From NCBI GenBank assembly GCA_024663395.1, contig JANFAH010000009.1:1612001-1676000 (forward strand): 64,000 nt of DNA, in the 5' to 3' direction. This stretch comes from Pisolithus tinctorius (taxonomy: Eukaryota; Basidiomycota; Agaricomycetes; Boletales; Pisolithaceae). A program made the translations under genes and the position numbers. Shown piece by piece: positions 45,401-55,740 of this stretch (position 1 is the stretch's first letter; the number at the start of each line of letters is the position of its first letter). The notes beneath the pieces were generated by a model that saw only the letters and a list, made by a program, of their open reading frames with translations, did no database searches and was not told the DNA's origin.

Positions 45401-46438
45401 TGGTAGAAGTATCCTTCATTTTGCCCTTTCAAAGTATAAACCATCACAGGGAGCTGGGACCGTCTTCAGCTTAATTATGGCAGAGAGCTCGTCCCTTCAC
45501 ATAATTCCGCTTGGGTTCTAACGCTCTCGGGGTATATGCATACCGCGGATCGCATAGGTATGCACAGGTGAAGTTTCAGTTGTTGCGTGTCCTGCATCTA
45601 TCAGTCACACCTTCAACGTCTTTCAAAGACACTTGCGGGTTGTGTCGTCCCCATCACATCAGAAACCTTCACTTTTCCAGATCCGGATTTGTTAACCTCG
45701 TTTCTGTACTCCACGCCCACGCCTTTCAGGATTCGAATGACGGGCGGCGGCTTCGCACGTCAACAGCGAACCTGTAGTACTTCTTCGTTCGGGGTCATAG
45801 TCCGGTCAACCGTGCCTTGGCTTGGTTAGACTGGTCTGGATTGAGCACGGCAAAGGTGTGTGCTTTCCTTAAATGAGTGGTACCTCACACCACACCATGA
45901 GTGTGGTACCAGGTCAGCCGAGCGCAGGGTCACGGAGACCTCTGCATCTTTGTATGTATATGAAAAACATCTGAATGTGGAGAAATCGGCTGGGCAGTCC
46001 CGTGCTGATGTTCTCCTTATGACAGCGTCATTTATTGACCTGGTCTCTGAGACAGCGAAGCGTTCATGCAACTCCATCAGTTTGTATAGGACTCCTATCC
46101 GTGCTGCGCCAGTGCACGTGTTATGTGAACACGGTGGCGGGCGTAGCAAGGTGGCTGCCATGTTCGGCCGTCCAACGGCATTAACTCTCCCTTAGAAGAC
46201 ATGCCATACCGATCTTTATAGCTCATCCTCGTTGCAACGGTCTGCGAGCTGGCCATTTGCCATGTTCCATGGCGGTGATGAAAGAATGATCGTGCAAGAA
46301 CCAGGTGATTGCTGGACGGAGGCGTTGGACCCGCGTTATAAGTTGGGCGTTGGACCAACATGGGCACGCCTCTGACCATCTTTGACTCGACCTTTTCCAC
46401 CTTACTGGTACCTCCTCGAAATTGTCACCTCGGCAATT
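42495..46438. other. About 3.9 kb between two divergent GTPase genes, no supported gene
   Basis: Many medium frames occur (the largest is 43381-44001, 206 codons) but none shows a family motif, codon pattern or splice structure that I trust. A diverged direct repeat is present (43789-43920 and 44015-44158). CpG density is high, as in the host half. The region could hold a fast-evolving or non-coding gene. Confidence 0.45.
43789..44158 (+). repeat. Diverged direct repeat, two units about 225-238 bp apart
   Basis: CTGCAGGAATCACGGCGACC (43789) recurs as CTGCAGGTATCGTGGCGACC (44015). Farther in, CAATGTCCACTCATCACCGG (about 43890) recurs as CAGTGTCCGTTCATTACCGG (about 44128). The order and spacing are similar in both units. 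Confidence 0.6.
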
Positions 46439-47860
46439 ATGGTCGCTCGTGGAAGAGAATGTCGTATTGCGTACTTGAAACCTCTTTTTTCGATTGAGTA
46501 TCCCTCTAAGATGACTCTTCAGAATTATGGGAGCCACTGGGACTGGAAAGTCAACTGTGCGTGTACTCACATGTGTCCCCGGCCTTGCTGATGATTATCC
46601 CACGTAGTTCGTCAACCTTGCCAGTGGGTCCAAACTGCCTGTTGGGCGGGGTCTCCAGAGCTGCACCAGCGATGTGATGACTTCCAAGCCGTTCATTCTG
46701 AATGGAAATATCGTCACCTTAATCGACACGCCGGGATTTGATGACACAAACCGTAGCGATACTGAAATCTTGAGATCCATCGCCGCGTACTTATCCAACA
46801 CGTGAGTGAATTTGCTCTTGCAATTCCCAGCTTGATGACCAAGTTGCGAAGGTACGAACAGGGTGCAAAACTCGCAGGCATCATTTATATGCACCGTATC
46901 TCTGATACTCGAATGGGGGGTACATCTGCCCGGAACTTCCGCATTTTCCGCGAACTATGCGGCGAAAGTACGCTCCGGAATGTTCTTATCGTAACTACTA
47001 TGTGGTCAGAGGTCAGCCCCGAACTTGGGGAGGAGAGGGAACGAGAACTTGCGAGCAATGGCAAATTCTTTAAACCCGTCCTCGACAAAGGTGCTCGGAT
47101 GTTGCGACACAACAACACTCGAGAGTCTGCCCATGCTATCCTTCGACACTTGGTCAATGCACAAGCCCACACCTTACAAATCCAGCACGAGCTTGTCAAC
47201 GAACAAAGAGATCTTGCCCATACCTCGGCAGGCGTGGAGCTTGGGCGTCTGCTGAAAGATCAGGCGGATCGTCACGAAGCCCAGCTGAAGGAAGTGCGCA
47301 GAGAGATGGAAGAAGCTATGCGCGTCAAGGATGAACAGTCACGGAAAGAACTCCAGCAAGTGGTCGACGAAAAACTATCTGAAATAGAAAGAATACGTCG
47401 AAATGCTGAACAGATGGCCGCGGACTTCGTCGCTGAGAAGGCGCGGCTTGAGGCTCGGATTGCGGACATGGAGAAAGCAAACAGAGAGCACCTGCGAAAT
47501 CTAGAAGAACATGCTCAACGAGAAAGAGAACTAATTGCTGCGCGTGATGTGGCAGAAAGGAGGGCTAGTGATCTAGAAAGAAAACTGGAGTACGCGTCAA
47601 CCAAACGGAGTACTAAGGTACGCAATGTAGCCCCCTGTCGGCCATTCAAAACATCATTCTCCTTATAGACAGATATCCCGGAACAGAGTGCACGTCCGAA
47701 GGAACGCTACGCACCTAGACCCAGTCCCAACCCAGGGTGTACTCGCGACTCGAATTCCGAGCAAGGGGAGAAGACAAGGAAAGAGAAAAATCAGGAGACA
47801 TTCGTTGGTTCCCTCTTTTCCGGTGTTATCAGTATTAGGAGAGCCATACTGGGGTTCTGA
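46439..47860 (+). CDS. G-domain GTPase B with C-terminal coiled coil (5 exons, start uncertain)
   Basis: Exon 2 (46523-46556) carries the P-loop MGATGTGKST. Exon 3 (46608-46801) starts FVNLASGSKLPVGRGLQS and holds LIDTPGFDD (switch II) and ILRSIAAYLSNT. Exon 4 (46852-47617) starts YEQGAKLAGIIYMHRISD, then RMGGTSARNFRIFRELCG, NVLIVTTMWSEVSPE, and a long Glu/Arg-rich coiled coil (about 47220-47600). Exon 5 (47669-47860) is basic and polar. This is the common mushroom GTPase related to AIG1/septin-like G domains. It probably binds and hydrolyses GTP; partners are unknown. The first exon was not resolved; 46439 is the nearest plausible ATG. Confidence 0.72.
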
Positions 47861-49319
47861 GGGACAAATCTGGTAGAGACCAGAAGAGAGCGGCACGCAG
47901 TTCTATATATTACTATACTACAGTCGCGTTGGTCAGCGGACGGGATATGAGTTACCTATGTGTCCTCAAGATAGTGACAATAATCTCGCTCTATGCTCGC
48001 AGTCAACCTTGAAAGGCTCCGCCGTTCGAGTCTACACCAATTTCCTCTGGACCCTCGCTAACATCCATTCTTGGGCCGTATTGTCCGACATCAACACAGG
48101 GACTTTGGCTTGTCCGGAACCGGCGTTGGCCACTTCGATTTTCCATTGTCTGTACTCTCCGAACGTCCCAGGCTTCAGCACCCGAATAGTCGGTATCTGC
48201 ATTCTCTGTGGATCAAACTCCTCGTTCAGGCGGCAAAGTTCGTTGTGTAGCTTCATGGGAGTTTTGGCAGCCTCGGGATCTTTGAAATTGATAGTCGTAA
48301 GAATCACCACGAACTAACTGGGGGATAATGATCACGTACTAAGTTCGCCATGAACTTCAACAAGATATCCCAGAGTGGGAATCCCGCTGTGGCTATCGAT
48401 GATGGCGGTGAATTCGACTATCGGGGCAAGGGTATCTTGCACCGCTAAGATAGCAGCGGTGATATGCTTTTCAGTTAGCTCCCCCCCTGCCATCCACGTA
48501 ATGATACTACGCATTTCCTTTAGTCAAGAAACGCAGTGAGGTTATCAGCACACTGACTTGCGTCGTTCGAAGTAACGAATGATAGGCGAGCCATCGGTCG
48601 GATCAAAGCCTGCAATTTCGACGACATCTCCAAGACGGTAGCGCCACAATCCGTCACGAGTGGTGCACACGATCTCGTAATGTTTCCCGACCTCAACTAA
48701 CCACTTTCATTTGAATCAGATTGGACCTGGTGAAAGAAAAAGCGGACAAACTTACGGGGGGTACAATACTAGACGCATTTTCTTCCTTGACCACGTCAAG
48801 GTATTCGATAATGTCTTGTGATGTTACTTTGAAAAGGTTCATATCTGAAGGGTCGTAGACTGCAGCAACATAGGCTTCGGAAGTGGCAATCCCGAGGTTA
48901 CGCAACTGCACGTCGGGGCCCAAGTAGAATCGTAACTAATGCAAAAGCTGGGTGTGAGGGTGTCTGTCGATGTAATGAAGCTGACCTTCGGAACCCCGAC
49001 AGAGAAAACACCGCTACCGATACAAATAATATTCTTGAGCATTGGCCAAATTTTCAACAGCCAGCCAGGTTGGTCCGTTGCTTTACCGACTACACGAAGC
49101 TCAGCAGCGCGCTCGAAACGCTCCTTGACTCCGCTCCGCGTGGCACCCCGACTAGGACCCCGAAAAAACTCTTTCGCCCTCGTCACACCAGCCCCAGCAG
49201 AGGCCCGTCGCAGACACTAGCGACGTACAGTAGCGTTCTCTAGAATCACAACCCCAAAAACACATCTCCCACCTCCCCAACTCCCATAATCAGTAGAATC
49301 ACCCTACATTCGACGATCC

Positions 49320-51182
49320 ATGACCACGACAGGACGAACGTCCTTGAGGTCAGGTTCCCACGCCACGTCAGGCCCCCCACCGGGACCCCGTACATCTGGT
49401 GTGGCCCCACCCGGCAAAACAACCCGAAGTAGCGGCATACCACTCGACGACATTATCAACGACCCAGATGCGGAAATCAAAGACGTAGAATCAGCAAGAA
49501 CTCTCCTGGACCAAGCGTACACGATCCATGGCGAGCCAGCCTCGCCAGAACACATCTCCCAAGCACTCTTCTACATTTCGCAAGCCAAGGGAGTCAACAA
49601 CACGTTACGCTCAATCATTCGCGCCACGGCCTTCCTCGTCAGGGAGCTGACGGCACCGGCTTTGGCTGACTCCATCACCAGGGCAGTCGCAGACAAGCTT
49701 GAAAGTTCGGTACTGATCGCGATCTCCCCCCATGTAGGAAAGATCTTAGCAACCGCCGACAACCTAGAGAAGGTCAACGAGAAAGCAAGCGAAAATGTCC
49801 GGTTGATCAACGCTAAGCTCAGCGAAACCATCGTTCCATCACCCACCGCCACCGCCCATCCAAACGATAACCATCTGGAAGATAAAGTACAAAGTCTCGC
49901 CGACGATGTAGGATTGGTTAAATCAGCACTCGAAGAAGTCAAAACCCTCCTCAAAACCAACGCTCCCCCGGCTCCCTTCCCCGTATCCTACAGAGATGCC
50001 CTCGCAACAGCATCAGCTAACCCAAACCAGATCCCGCTTGGTACTCGTCCCACCCCGGAACTCGCTAGGGCTCACGCAGCCATCAAAGAAAGGCAACTAC
50101 TACTAGAACTCAACAGCGATCACCCACTCCTCAACGAAACGACCAGCAGAGAATCATCCGTCGACCTCATTAAACAGGCGATTGATACGGTAGACCGCAT
50201 CGACGGTCCAGGCCCCCAACTCAAGTCCATCGCCCGCCTTCGCAACAACTGTATCTTGCTCGAACTCAACAGCCAGGAGTCTGCAGCGTGGATCAGAGAC
50301 GCACCAAACAGAAACGCTTTCTTGGAGAAACTAGGCGGAACAGCAACGATCAAGGACAGACAGTATAGTATAGTCATTCCTTTCCTTCCCGTCACCACTG
50401 ACCTAGACAGCCCCGACACTCTACGCGGGATGGAGAACGAGAACAACATCCAGACTGGGTCGATACTGCGCATTAAATGGATCAAGGACCCCGCAAAACG
50501 TTCACCCACCCAGAAAGTAGCCCACGCCCTCGCCTTCATCACCTCGCCTGACACAGCCAACCGCCTCCTGAGGGACGGCTTTTACTGGGGCCTAGACAGG
50601 CTCCGCCCGTACAAGGACAAAAGGGAGCCAATACGGTGTCTCAAATGTCAACGAACAGGCCATCTGGCAAAGGACTGCAAACAAACGGAAGACACATGCG
50701 GCCTGTGCGCCCTACCACACCGCGCACAAGGATGCACCTCCCTTACAGTTTTCTGCGTTAATTGCCAAAACGACTCCCACCCCAGCAACGACAGACAATG
50801 TCCCGACTTCATTAGACACTGCAATACGCTACACGACCGAACCCCGGAGAACAGGATGCCGTACTTCCCCACCTCGGAGGAGTGGACACAAGTAGAACTA
50901 CCCCCACGCCCTCTAGATCCCATTAAACGGACCAGACCCCCTCCGAACCCACTTGCCGCCCAGGGACAACTAAGACAAATGACCCTAGGCGAGGCCATGA
51001 ACGTCCGCACCCACGTCCCCAAACGAGGTCAACACAACATGATACGAGGAGGCAGAGGAGCCCCCCCCATCCGTACTCATTCGCTGCTACATCCTCTACC
51101 GCCCCGCCCCAATTTCCAACCTGCCCTGACGTCAACCCCGCTAGCCGAAACCCCCCCCAACCCCTCCCCTAATGATGTCTGA
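49320..51182 (+). CDS. LINE ORF1 protein (620 aa) with three zinc knuckles
   Basis: MTTTGRTSLRSGSHATSG begins a Pro/Ser-rich N-terminus. A helical middle part follows (DPDAEIKDVESARTLLDQAY, ADNLEKVNEKASENVRLINA) and then an RRM-like or conserved ORF1 region (IDGPGPQLKSIARLRNNCIL). The zinc knuckles are CLKCQRTGHLAKDC, CGLCALPHRAQGC and CVNCQNDSHPSNDRQC (about 50635-50810). The tail is Pro-rich. ORF1 proteins bind element RNA in the transposition particle. ORF2 starts 11 bp before the stop (AATGATGTCTGA), which allows termination-reinitiation. Confidence 0.88.
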   Translation: MTTTGRTSLRSGSHATSGPPPGPRTSGVAPPGKTTRSSGIPLDDIINDPDAEIKDVESARTLLDQAYTIHGEPASPEHISQALFYISQAKGVNNTLRSIIRATAFLVRELTAPALADSITRAVADKLESSVLIAISPHVGKILATADNLEKVNEKASENVRLINAKLSETIVPSPTATAHPNDNHLEDKVQSLADDVGLVKSALEEVKTLLKTNAPPAPFPVSYRDALATASANPNQIPLGTRPTPELARAHAAIKERQLLLELNSDHPLLNETTSRESSVDLIKQAIDTVDRIDGPGPQLKSIARLRNNCILLELNSQESAAWIRDAPNRNAFLEKLGGTATIKDRQYSIVIPFLPVTTDLDSPDTLRGMENENNIQTGSILRIKWIKDPAKRSPTQKVAHALAFITSPDTANRLLRDGFYWGLDRLRPYKDKREPIRCLKCQRTGHLAKDCKQTEDTCGLCALPHRAQGCTSLTVFCVNCQNDSHPSNDRQCPDFIRHCNTLHDRTPENRMPYFPTSEEWTQVELPPRPLDPIKRTRPPPNPLAAQGQLRQMTLGEAMNVRTHVPKRGQHNMIRGGRGAPPIRTHSLLHPLPPRPNFQPALTSTPLAETPPNPSPNDV

Positions 51183-54100
51183 AAGCCGTACCCAGGACGA
51201 CGCACTGACCAAACTACGAATATGGCAACAAAACCTTAATACTTCCCACATAGCACTACACTCACTAATCAACAGCCAGTTAGCCGAGGAATGGGACATA
51301 GTCGCATTACAAGAACCCCCGATAGACCAACTTGGTAATACCAGAGCCAACACCCGATGGAGGGTGGTATACCCAACAACGAAACTAGCACAAGGCGCAA
51401 AGCCCCGGGCAGTAACTTTGATAAACTCGAGAATTAGCACTAACACTTGGGAGCAGGTCGACTTCCCGTCTGCGGACGTGGTGGTTACGAGACTGAGAAC
51501 GACGAAAGGAACGTACACGCTGTTTAACGTATACAACGATTGCAAGCACGACCGCACGGTGGAAGGCATGGGATCCTTCTTAACGGCGAACATAAGGGAC
51601 ATAAGAAGAAATGAAGGCGACGGAATGATATGGGCAGGAGACTTCAACAGACACCACCCGATGTGGGACGAAGAACGCAATCACCACCTGTTCACGGCCT
51701 CCGCAATCGCGTCGGCACACAAGCTGCTAGAACTGGTAGCGGACTACGGCATGGTCCAGGCCCTGCCCAAGGGCAAACCCACGCTCCAATCCTCCTCCAC
51801 AGGGAATTGGACACGACCAGATAACGTTTTTTGTACAGAGTCTATGCTAGCGGACCTATCCAAGTGCGACACCAGTCCAGAGGACCGTGGTCCCAACACC
51901 GATCACCTTCCGGTGCTAACGCTGCTCGACACGACCCTCACCCCGTCGTCGACATCCCCGTCCTTTAACTTCAGGGAGGTCGACTGGAAGAGGTTCAACA
52001 GCTCGCTCAAAGCCGAGCTGGCGAAGATCGGCCCTCCAGCAGCTATAAATAGCGAAACAGTGTTCCAAAGAACGGCCAGAGGCATAGACAAGGCCTTGCG
52101 TAGGACCATGGAGAAGGAGGTCCCGAGGACACGCCCGCACCCTCACAGGAAAAGATGGTGGACGAAAGAACTAACGACCCTGCGTAATGAGCTAAAAACG
52201 CTAAGTAAAGCATCATACACGTTCCGTGCAATACGCGATCATCCCAGTCACAGCCAACGAAAGACGAAAGCTAAGGAGTACGACAGGACCATTCAATCTG
52301 CCAAAAAGAGCCACTGGAGGGACTGGCTTGAAGAGGCGAACAGCGACGACCTCTGGATAGCGAACAAGTACATATCCAAGCCATATGGAGACGGCAGTAA
52401 CGCCCGCGTACCAACACTTAAAAAACTAGACGACGACGGAGCCGCAACCACGCTCAGCACCAACGAGGACAAAAGTCAAGCCTTCGCGCACACGCTCTTC
52501 CCACCCCCTCCACCCCAGTCCTCGGTACCACAAGACTACAGATACCCACCACCGGAAGTGCAATGGTCGGCCATCACGAAGGACCAGCTCGCTCGAACGA
52601 TCAAAAACCTTAGCCCATACAAGGCCCCAGGGCCCGACGGGGTAGCCAACATAGTATTCCAAAAATCTCCAGTCCTGGCAAGCTACTTACTACACCTCTT
52701 TAACGCAGTGTTCACGCTGCAGACCTATTACGACCCATGGAGAGAATCGACAACAGTAATTCTCCGCAAACCCGGCAAGGCAGACTACACTACGCCGAAG
52801 GCCTATCGCCCCATCGCGCTCCTCAACACCACCGCTAAACTTCTCTCAGCAATCGTAGCAGAAAACACCACATACATCCTCGAGAAACACCAACTACTCC
52901 CAGGCACGCACTTCGGCGGTAGGCCAGGTCGCTCAACCGAAGATTCGCTGATTTTACTAGAGTCCACGATACGACACGCCTGGCGACAAAAGCAAGTGGT
53001 ATCGGCACTCTTCCTCGACATCGAAGGGGCGTTTCCGAACGCCGTCACAGACCGCCTGCTACACAACATGAGGAAGCGGGGTCTACCCGCGGAAATCGTT
53101 AATTACACAGGACGACTACTCTCCAACAGAAAAACTAAAATCCGCTTTGACGACTACGAATCCAACTGGCTCGAAATAAAAAACGGTATAGGCCAAGGGG
53201 ATCCGCTGTCAATGATCCTATACGTAATCTACAGCTCGGATCTGGTCGATACAGCCAAAGGTAAAAATGAACTAACGCTAGCCTTTGTAGACGACACTGC
53301 CTTTATAGCTATCGGTAAAACCTTCGCAGCGACCCATGCCATCCTACGCGACATGATGGAACGAGATGACGGCGGCTTCGCCTGGTCCGAAGGACACAAT
53401 TCCCGCTTCGAAACTAGCAAGTTCGCACTCATGGACTTCACGCTCAGCCGCAACAAACCCAGACCACCACTAACGCTAAGAGACACCACCATTAATCCGT
53501 CAGCCACTCACAAGTTCCTAGGAATTATCCTCGACCAAGAACTAAGGTGGAAAACACAAGCAGCACAAGCCTTAGCGAAAGGAACAAAGCAGGCCCTCCT
53601 GCTACGAAGACTCTCTGCGTCCTCATGGGGCATCCCCATGAAACAGATGCGACGACTCTATCAAGCGGTAGTGGTGCCTAAGATAACATACGCTGCATCA
53701 GTATGGCTACGCCCGCCCTACACTGGGGACCTCTCCTCCAAATCGAGAGGCTCGAGAAGTGTCACTGCGCGCATTACCACAATCCAGAGAACGGCTATTC
53801 TAGCAGCAACGGGAGCCATGAGAACCACGCCCACGGACGCCCTCCTAGCACACGCACACATACTCCCAGCTCCCCAACTCGTCCAACAAATACTACACAG
53901 AACGTCCCTACGCCTGGCGTCGCTGCCAGTTACGCACCTGCTTCACCAACACATCAAAAAAGCAGCAAAAAGGAATGTAAAACATCACCGCACAGTACTA
54001 CACCGCCTCTTCCACGACCTGGAGGTCAACCCAAGAGCTGTCGAGGAGATCCGCCCATGCCTGCTACCCCCATACGCCCTCCCCACACACTCGACTGCCA

Positions 54101-55110
54101 TAGCCCCAGATAAAAAGGAAGCGATCAAGAGTTTCACGAAGATAAAAAACCGGACTCTAGTGTTCACAGACGGGTCGTGCACCGAAGGAGGAGTTGGTGC
54201 AGCGGCAGTCTTGTACGTAGACTACCAACACATCGTCACCCTACGCTACCGGCTAGGCAGCGCGTCGGAACACACAGTCTTCGAGGCGGAAGCGGCAGCC
54301 TTGCTCCTGGCAGCCCATCTTCTGGCTACTAGGGACGAGGTCGACTTCCCAGCCTCCATACTCGCGGATAATCAAGCGGTTATACGATCCAGTGAGCGAC
54401 CGTCAGCCAAACCCGGGCACTATCTACTTATGCGCTTCAGGTCAATGATTCAAGATATACGCATAAACGAACGCCTGACAAAAAAGGACATCACCCTACA
54501 GTGGATAGCGGGCCACATGGAAATAGAAGGTAACGAACTAGCGGACAGAGAAGCCAAACTAGCAGCGAAGGGAGACGTACCCAACAGTCCGCCAGAAGAC
54601 CTCCCGCCGACACTAGCAGAACGTCTACCCATCAGCGTCTCAACCCTAAAGCAAGCCTACGCAGCCAAGCTTAAAAGCCTCTGGAACAGAGAATGGCGGA
54701 GATCCCCGCATCACAGTAGGATCTCTCGCGTCGACCCATTCCTGCCCAGTGACTCGTTCGTAAAACTAACCGCCCCGCTCCCTAAAAGACAGTCAGGCCT
54801 GTACGTTCAACTCCGTACAGGTCACATCCCGCTCAATAAACACTTGCACCGCCTCAAACGCAGCGATACACCTCTCTGCCTGCAATGCGGCGAGACTACC
54901 CCAGAAGATGTACACCACTTTTTGTTCCAGTGCCCAAGGTACGACAGGGAAAGGCACGTTCTCCGTAACGCCTTGGGTAGGGACGCCAGTTCGCTGTCGT
55001 ACGTCCTGTCAAACGCTAGAGCACAGCCTCATCTCCTCAAATACGTGTCAAACACGAAACGACTAAAGGAAACATTCGGTGAGATGTATAAAAGCAGACG
55101 AGACACCTGA
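51172..55110 (+). CDS. LINE ORF2: endonuclease, reverse transcriptase, RNase H (1312 aa)
   Basis: N-terminal APE endonuclease: IWQQNLNTSHIALHSLI, IVALQEPPIDQLG, MIWAGDFNRHHPMWDEE, NTDHLPVLTLLD. RT from about residue 470: NLSPYKAPGPDGVANIVFQ, YRPIALLNTTAKLLSAIVAE, LFLDIEGAFPNAVTD, NGIGQGDPLSMILYV and the catalytic LAFVDDTAFIAIG (about 53285). RNase H: LVFTDGSCTEGGVGAAAVLY, FEAEAAALLLAAHLL, ILADNQAVIRSS, WIAGHMEIEGNELADREAK. C-terminal zinc-like motif: CLQCGETTPEDVHHFLFQC. All catalytic residues visible by eye are kept. It would nick target DNA and reverse-transcribe its own RNA there. Confidence 0.93.
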   Translation: MMSESRTQDDALTKLRIWQQNLNTSHIALHSLINSQLAEEWDIVALQEPPIDQLGNTRANTRWRVVYPTTKLAQGAKPRAVTLINSRISTNTWEQVDFPSADVVVTRLRTTKGTYTLFNVYNDCKHDRTVEGMGSFLTANIRDIRRNEGDGMIWAGDFNRHHPMWDEERNHHLFTASAIASAHKLLELVADYGMVQALPKGKPTLQSSSTGNWTRPDNVFCTESMLADLSKCDTSPEDRGPNTDHLPVLTLLDTTLTPSSTSPSFNFREVDWKRFNSSLKAELAKIGPPAAINSETVFQRTARGIDKALRRTMEKEVPRTRPHPHRKRWWTKELTTLRNELKTLSKASYTFRAIRDHPSHSQRKTKAKEYDRTIQSAKKSHWRDWLEEANSDDLWIANKYISKPYGDGSNARVPTLKKLDDDGAATTLSTNEDKSQAFAHTLFPPPPPQSSVPQDYRYPPPEVQWSAITKDQLARTIKNLSPYKAPGPDGVANIVFQKSPVLASYLLHLFNAVFTLQTYYDPWRESTTVILRKPGKADYTTPKAYRPIALLNTTAKLLSAIVAENTTYILEKHQLLPGTHFGGRPGRSTEDSLILLESTIRHAWRQKQVVSALFLDIEGAFPNAVTDRLLHNMRKRGLPAEIVNYTGRLLSNRKTKIRFDDYESNWLEIKNGIGQGDPLSMILYVIYSSDLVDTAKGKNELTLAFVDDTAFIAIGKTFAATHAILRDMMERDDGGFAWSEGHNSRFETSKFALMDFTLSRNKPRPPLTLRDTTINPSATHKFLGIILDQELRWKTQAAQALAKGTKQALLLRRLSASSWGIPMKQMRRLYQAVVVPKITYAASVWLRPPYTGDLSSKSRGSRSVTARITTIQRTAILAATGAMRTTPTDALLAHAHILPAPQLVQQILHRTSLRLASLPVTHLLHQHIKKAAKRNVKHHRTVLHRLFHDLEVNPRAVEEIRPCLLPPYALPTHSTAIAPDKKEAIKSFTKIKNRTLVFTDGSCTEGGVGAAAVLYVDYQHIVTLRYRLGSASEHTVFEAEAAALLLAAHLLATRDEVDFPASILADNQAVIRSSERPSAKPGHYLLMRFRSMIQDIRINERLTKKDITLQWIAGHMEIEGNELADREAKLAAKGDVPNSPPEDLPPTLAERLPISVSTLKQAYAAKLKSLWNREWRRSPHHSRISRVDPFLPSDSFVKLTAPLPKRQSGLYVQLRTGHIPLNKHLHRLKRSDTPLCLQCGETTPEDVHHFLFQCPRYDRERHVLRNALGRDASSLSYVLSNARAQPHLLKYVSNTKRLKETFGEMYKSRRDT

Positions 55111-55557
55111 TAAAGCCCTAGCACAGGTAACACGACCGCTCCCCCGAGTCTACCAAATAGACTGTCCACCCCACACCTCACCGGGCTACCGCCTAAAAAC
55201 CACAATAAACCACGACCTCATCCCCACTCGACTCGTTCGACTTGTACACGCCCCAACCCCTCGCTCCATCACTCCCATCAAACTCCAAAAAAAAAAAAAA
55301 AAAAACCCTCGGCTTAAAAGCTGCTTCCGTTCACAAGCTCCCCAGACACCTCACCCTACCATAATACCGCCAACGCTGCAAAAATGCAGTCCCTACAACA
55401 TAGTCATCAAACAGCAGAGCTAAAGAACGCGATGTTTCCCTTACCAGCTTGCCTAACAGCAGCCAAATTAGTGTAGCCTCAGTTTAGTGTCTAGAAACGT
55501 CATAAGCCTACCCCACTCCAAGGCGGAGTGTCTAAAACGGCCGGCGGGAACGGAGGA

Positions 55558-55587
55558 CTGGTGGGGGGCCGTAGGCCCTGCCACCAG
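55558..55587 (+). other. 3'-UTR hairpin of the full-length LINE
   Basis: CTGGTGG and GGGGCC pair with GGCCCT and CCACCAG around the loop GTA, with one unpaired G. The hairpin is conserved in the truncated copy at 33358-33387 with three compensated base pairs, and lies about 120 bp upstream of the poly(A). A role in recognition by the element's RT is plausible but inferred. Confidence 0.68.
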
Positions 55588-55704
55588 GGCATTCACTCGC
55601 TTGTGGGAGTAGGCGGGCCACAGGGGGCCACCACTAGACAGCATAAACAAACGATAGTATAGTGCGACATAGGTTCGTTAGAACCTCATGCACTTAAAAC
55701 AATG

Positions 55705-55740
<36 letters not shown>

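Larger units (their letters stand above)
49115..55738 (+). mobile_element. Full-length APE-type LINE with RNase H, intact ORFs, 12-bp TSD
   Basis: The target duplication AGCAGCGCGCTC is at 49103-49114 and 55739-55750. The 5' UTR is about 205 bp, ORF1 and ORF2 overlap, and the 3' UTR of 628 bp contains an internal A-run (about 55287-55305) and ends in a 30-base poly(A). ORF2 has endonuclease, RT, RNase H and a zinc motif, an architecture of the I/Tad1-like groups. Intact ORFs, a clean TSD and retained CpGs indicate a young, possibly active copy. Confidence 0.92.
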
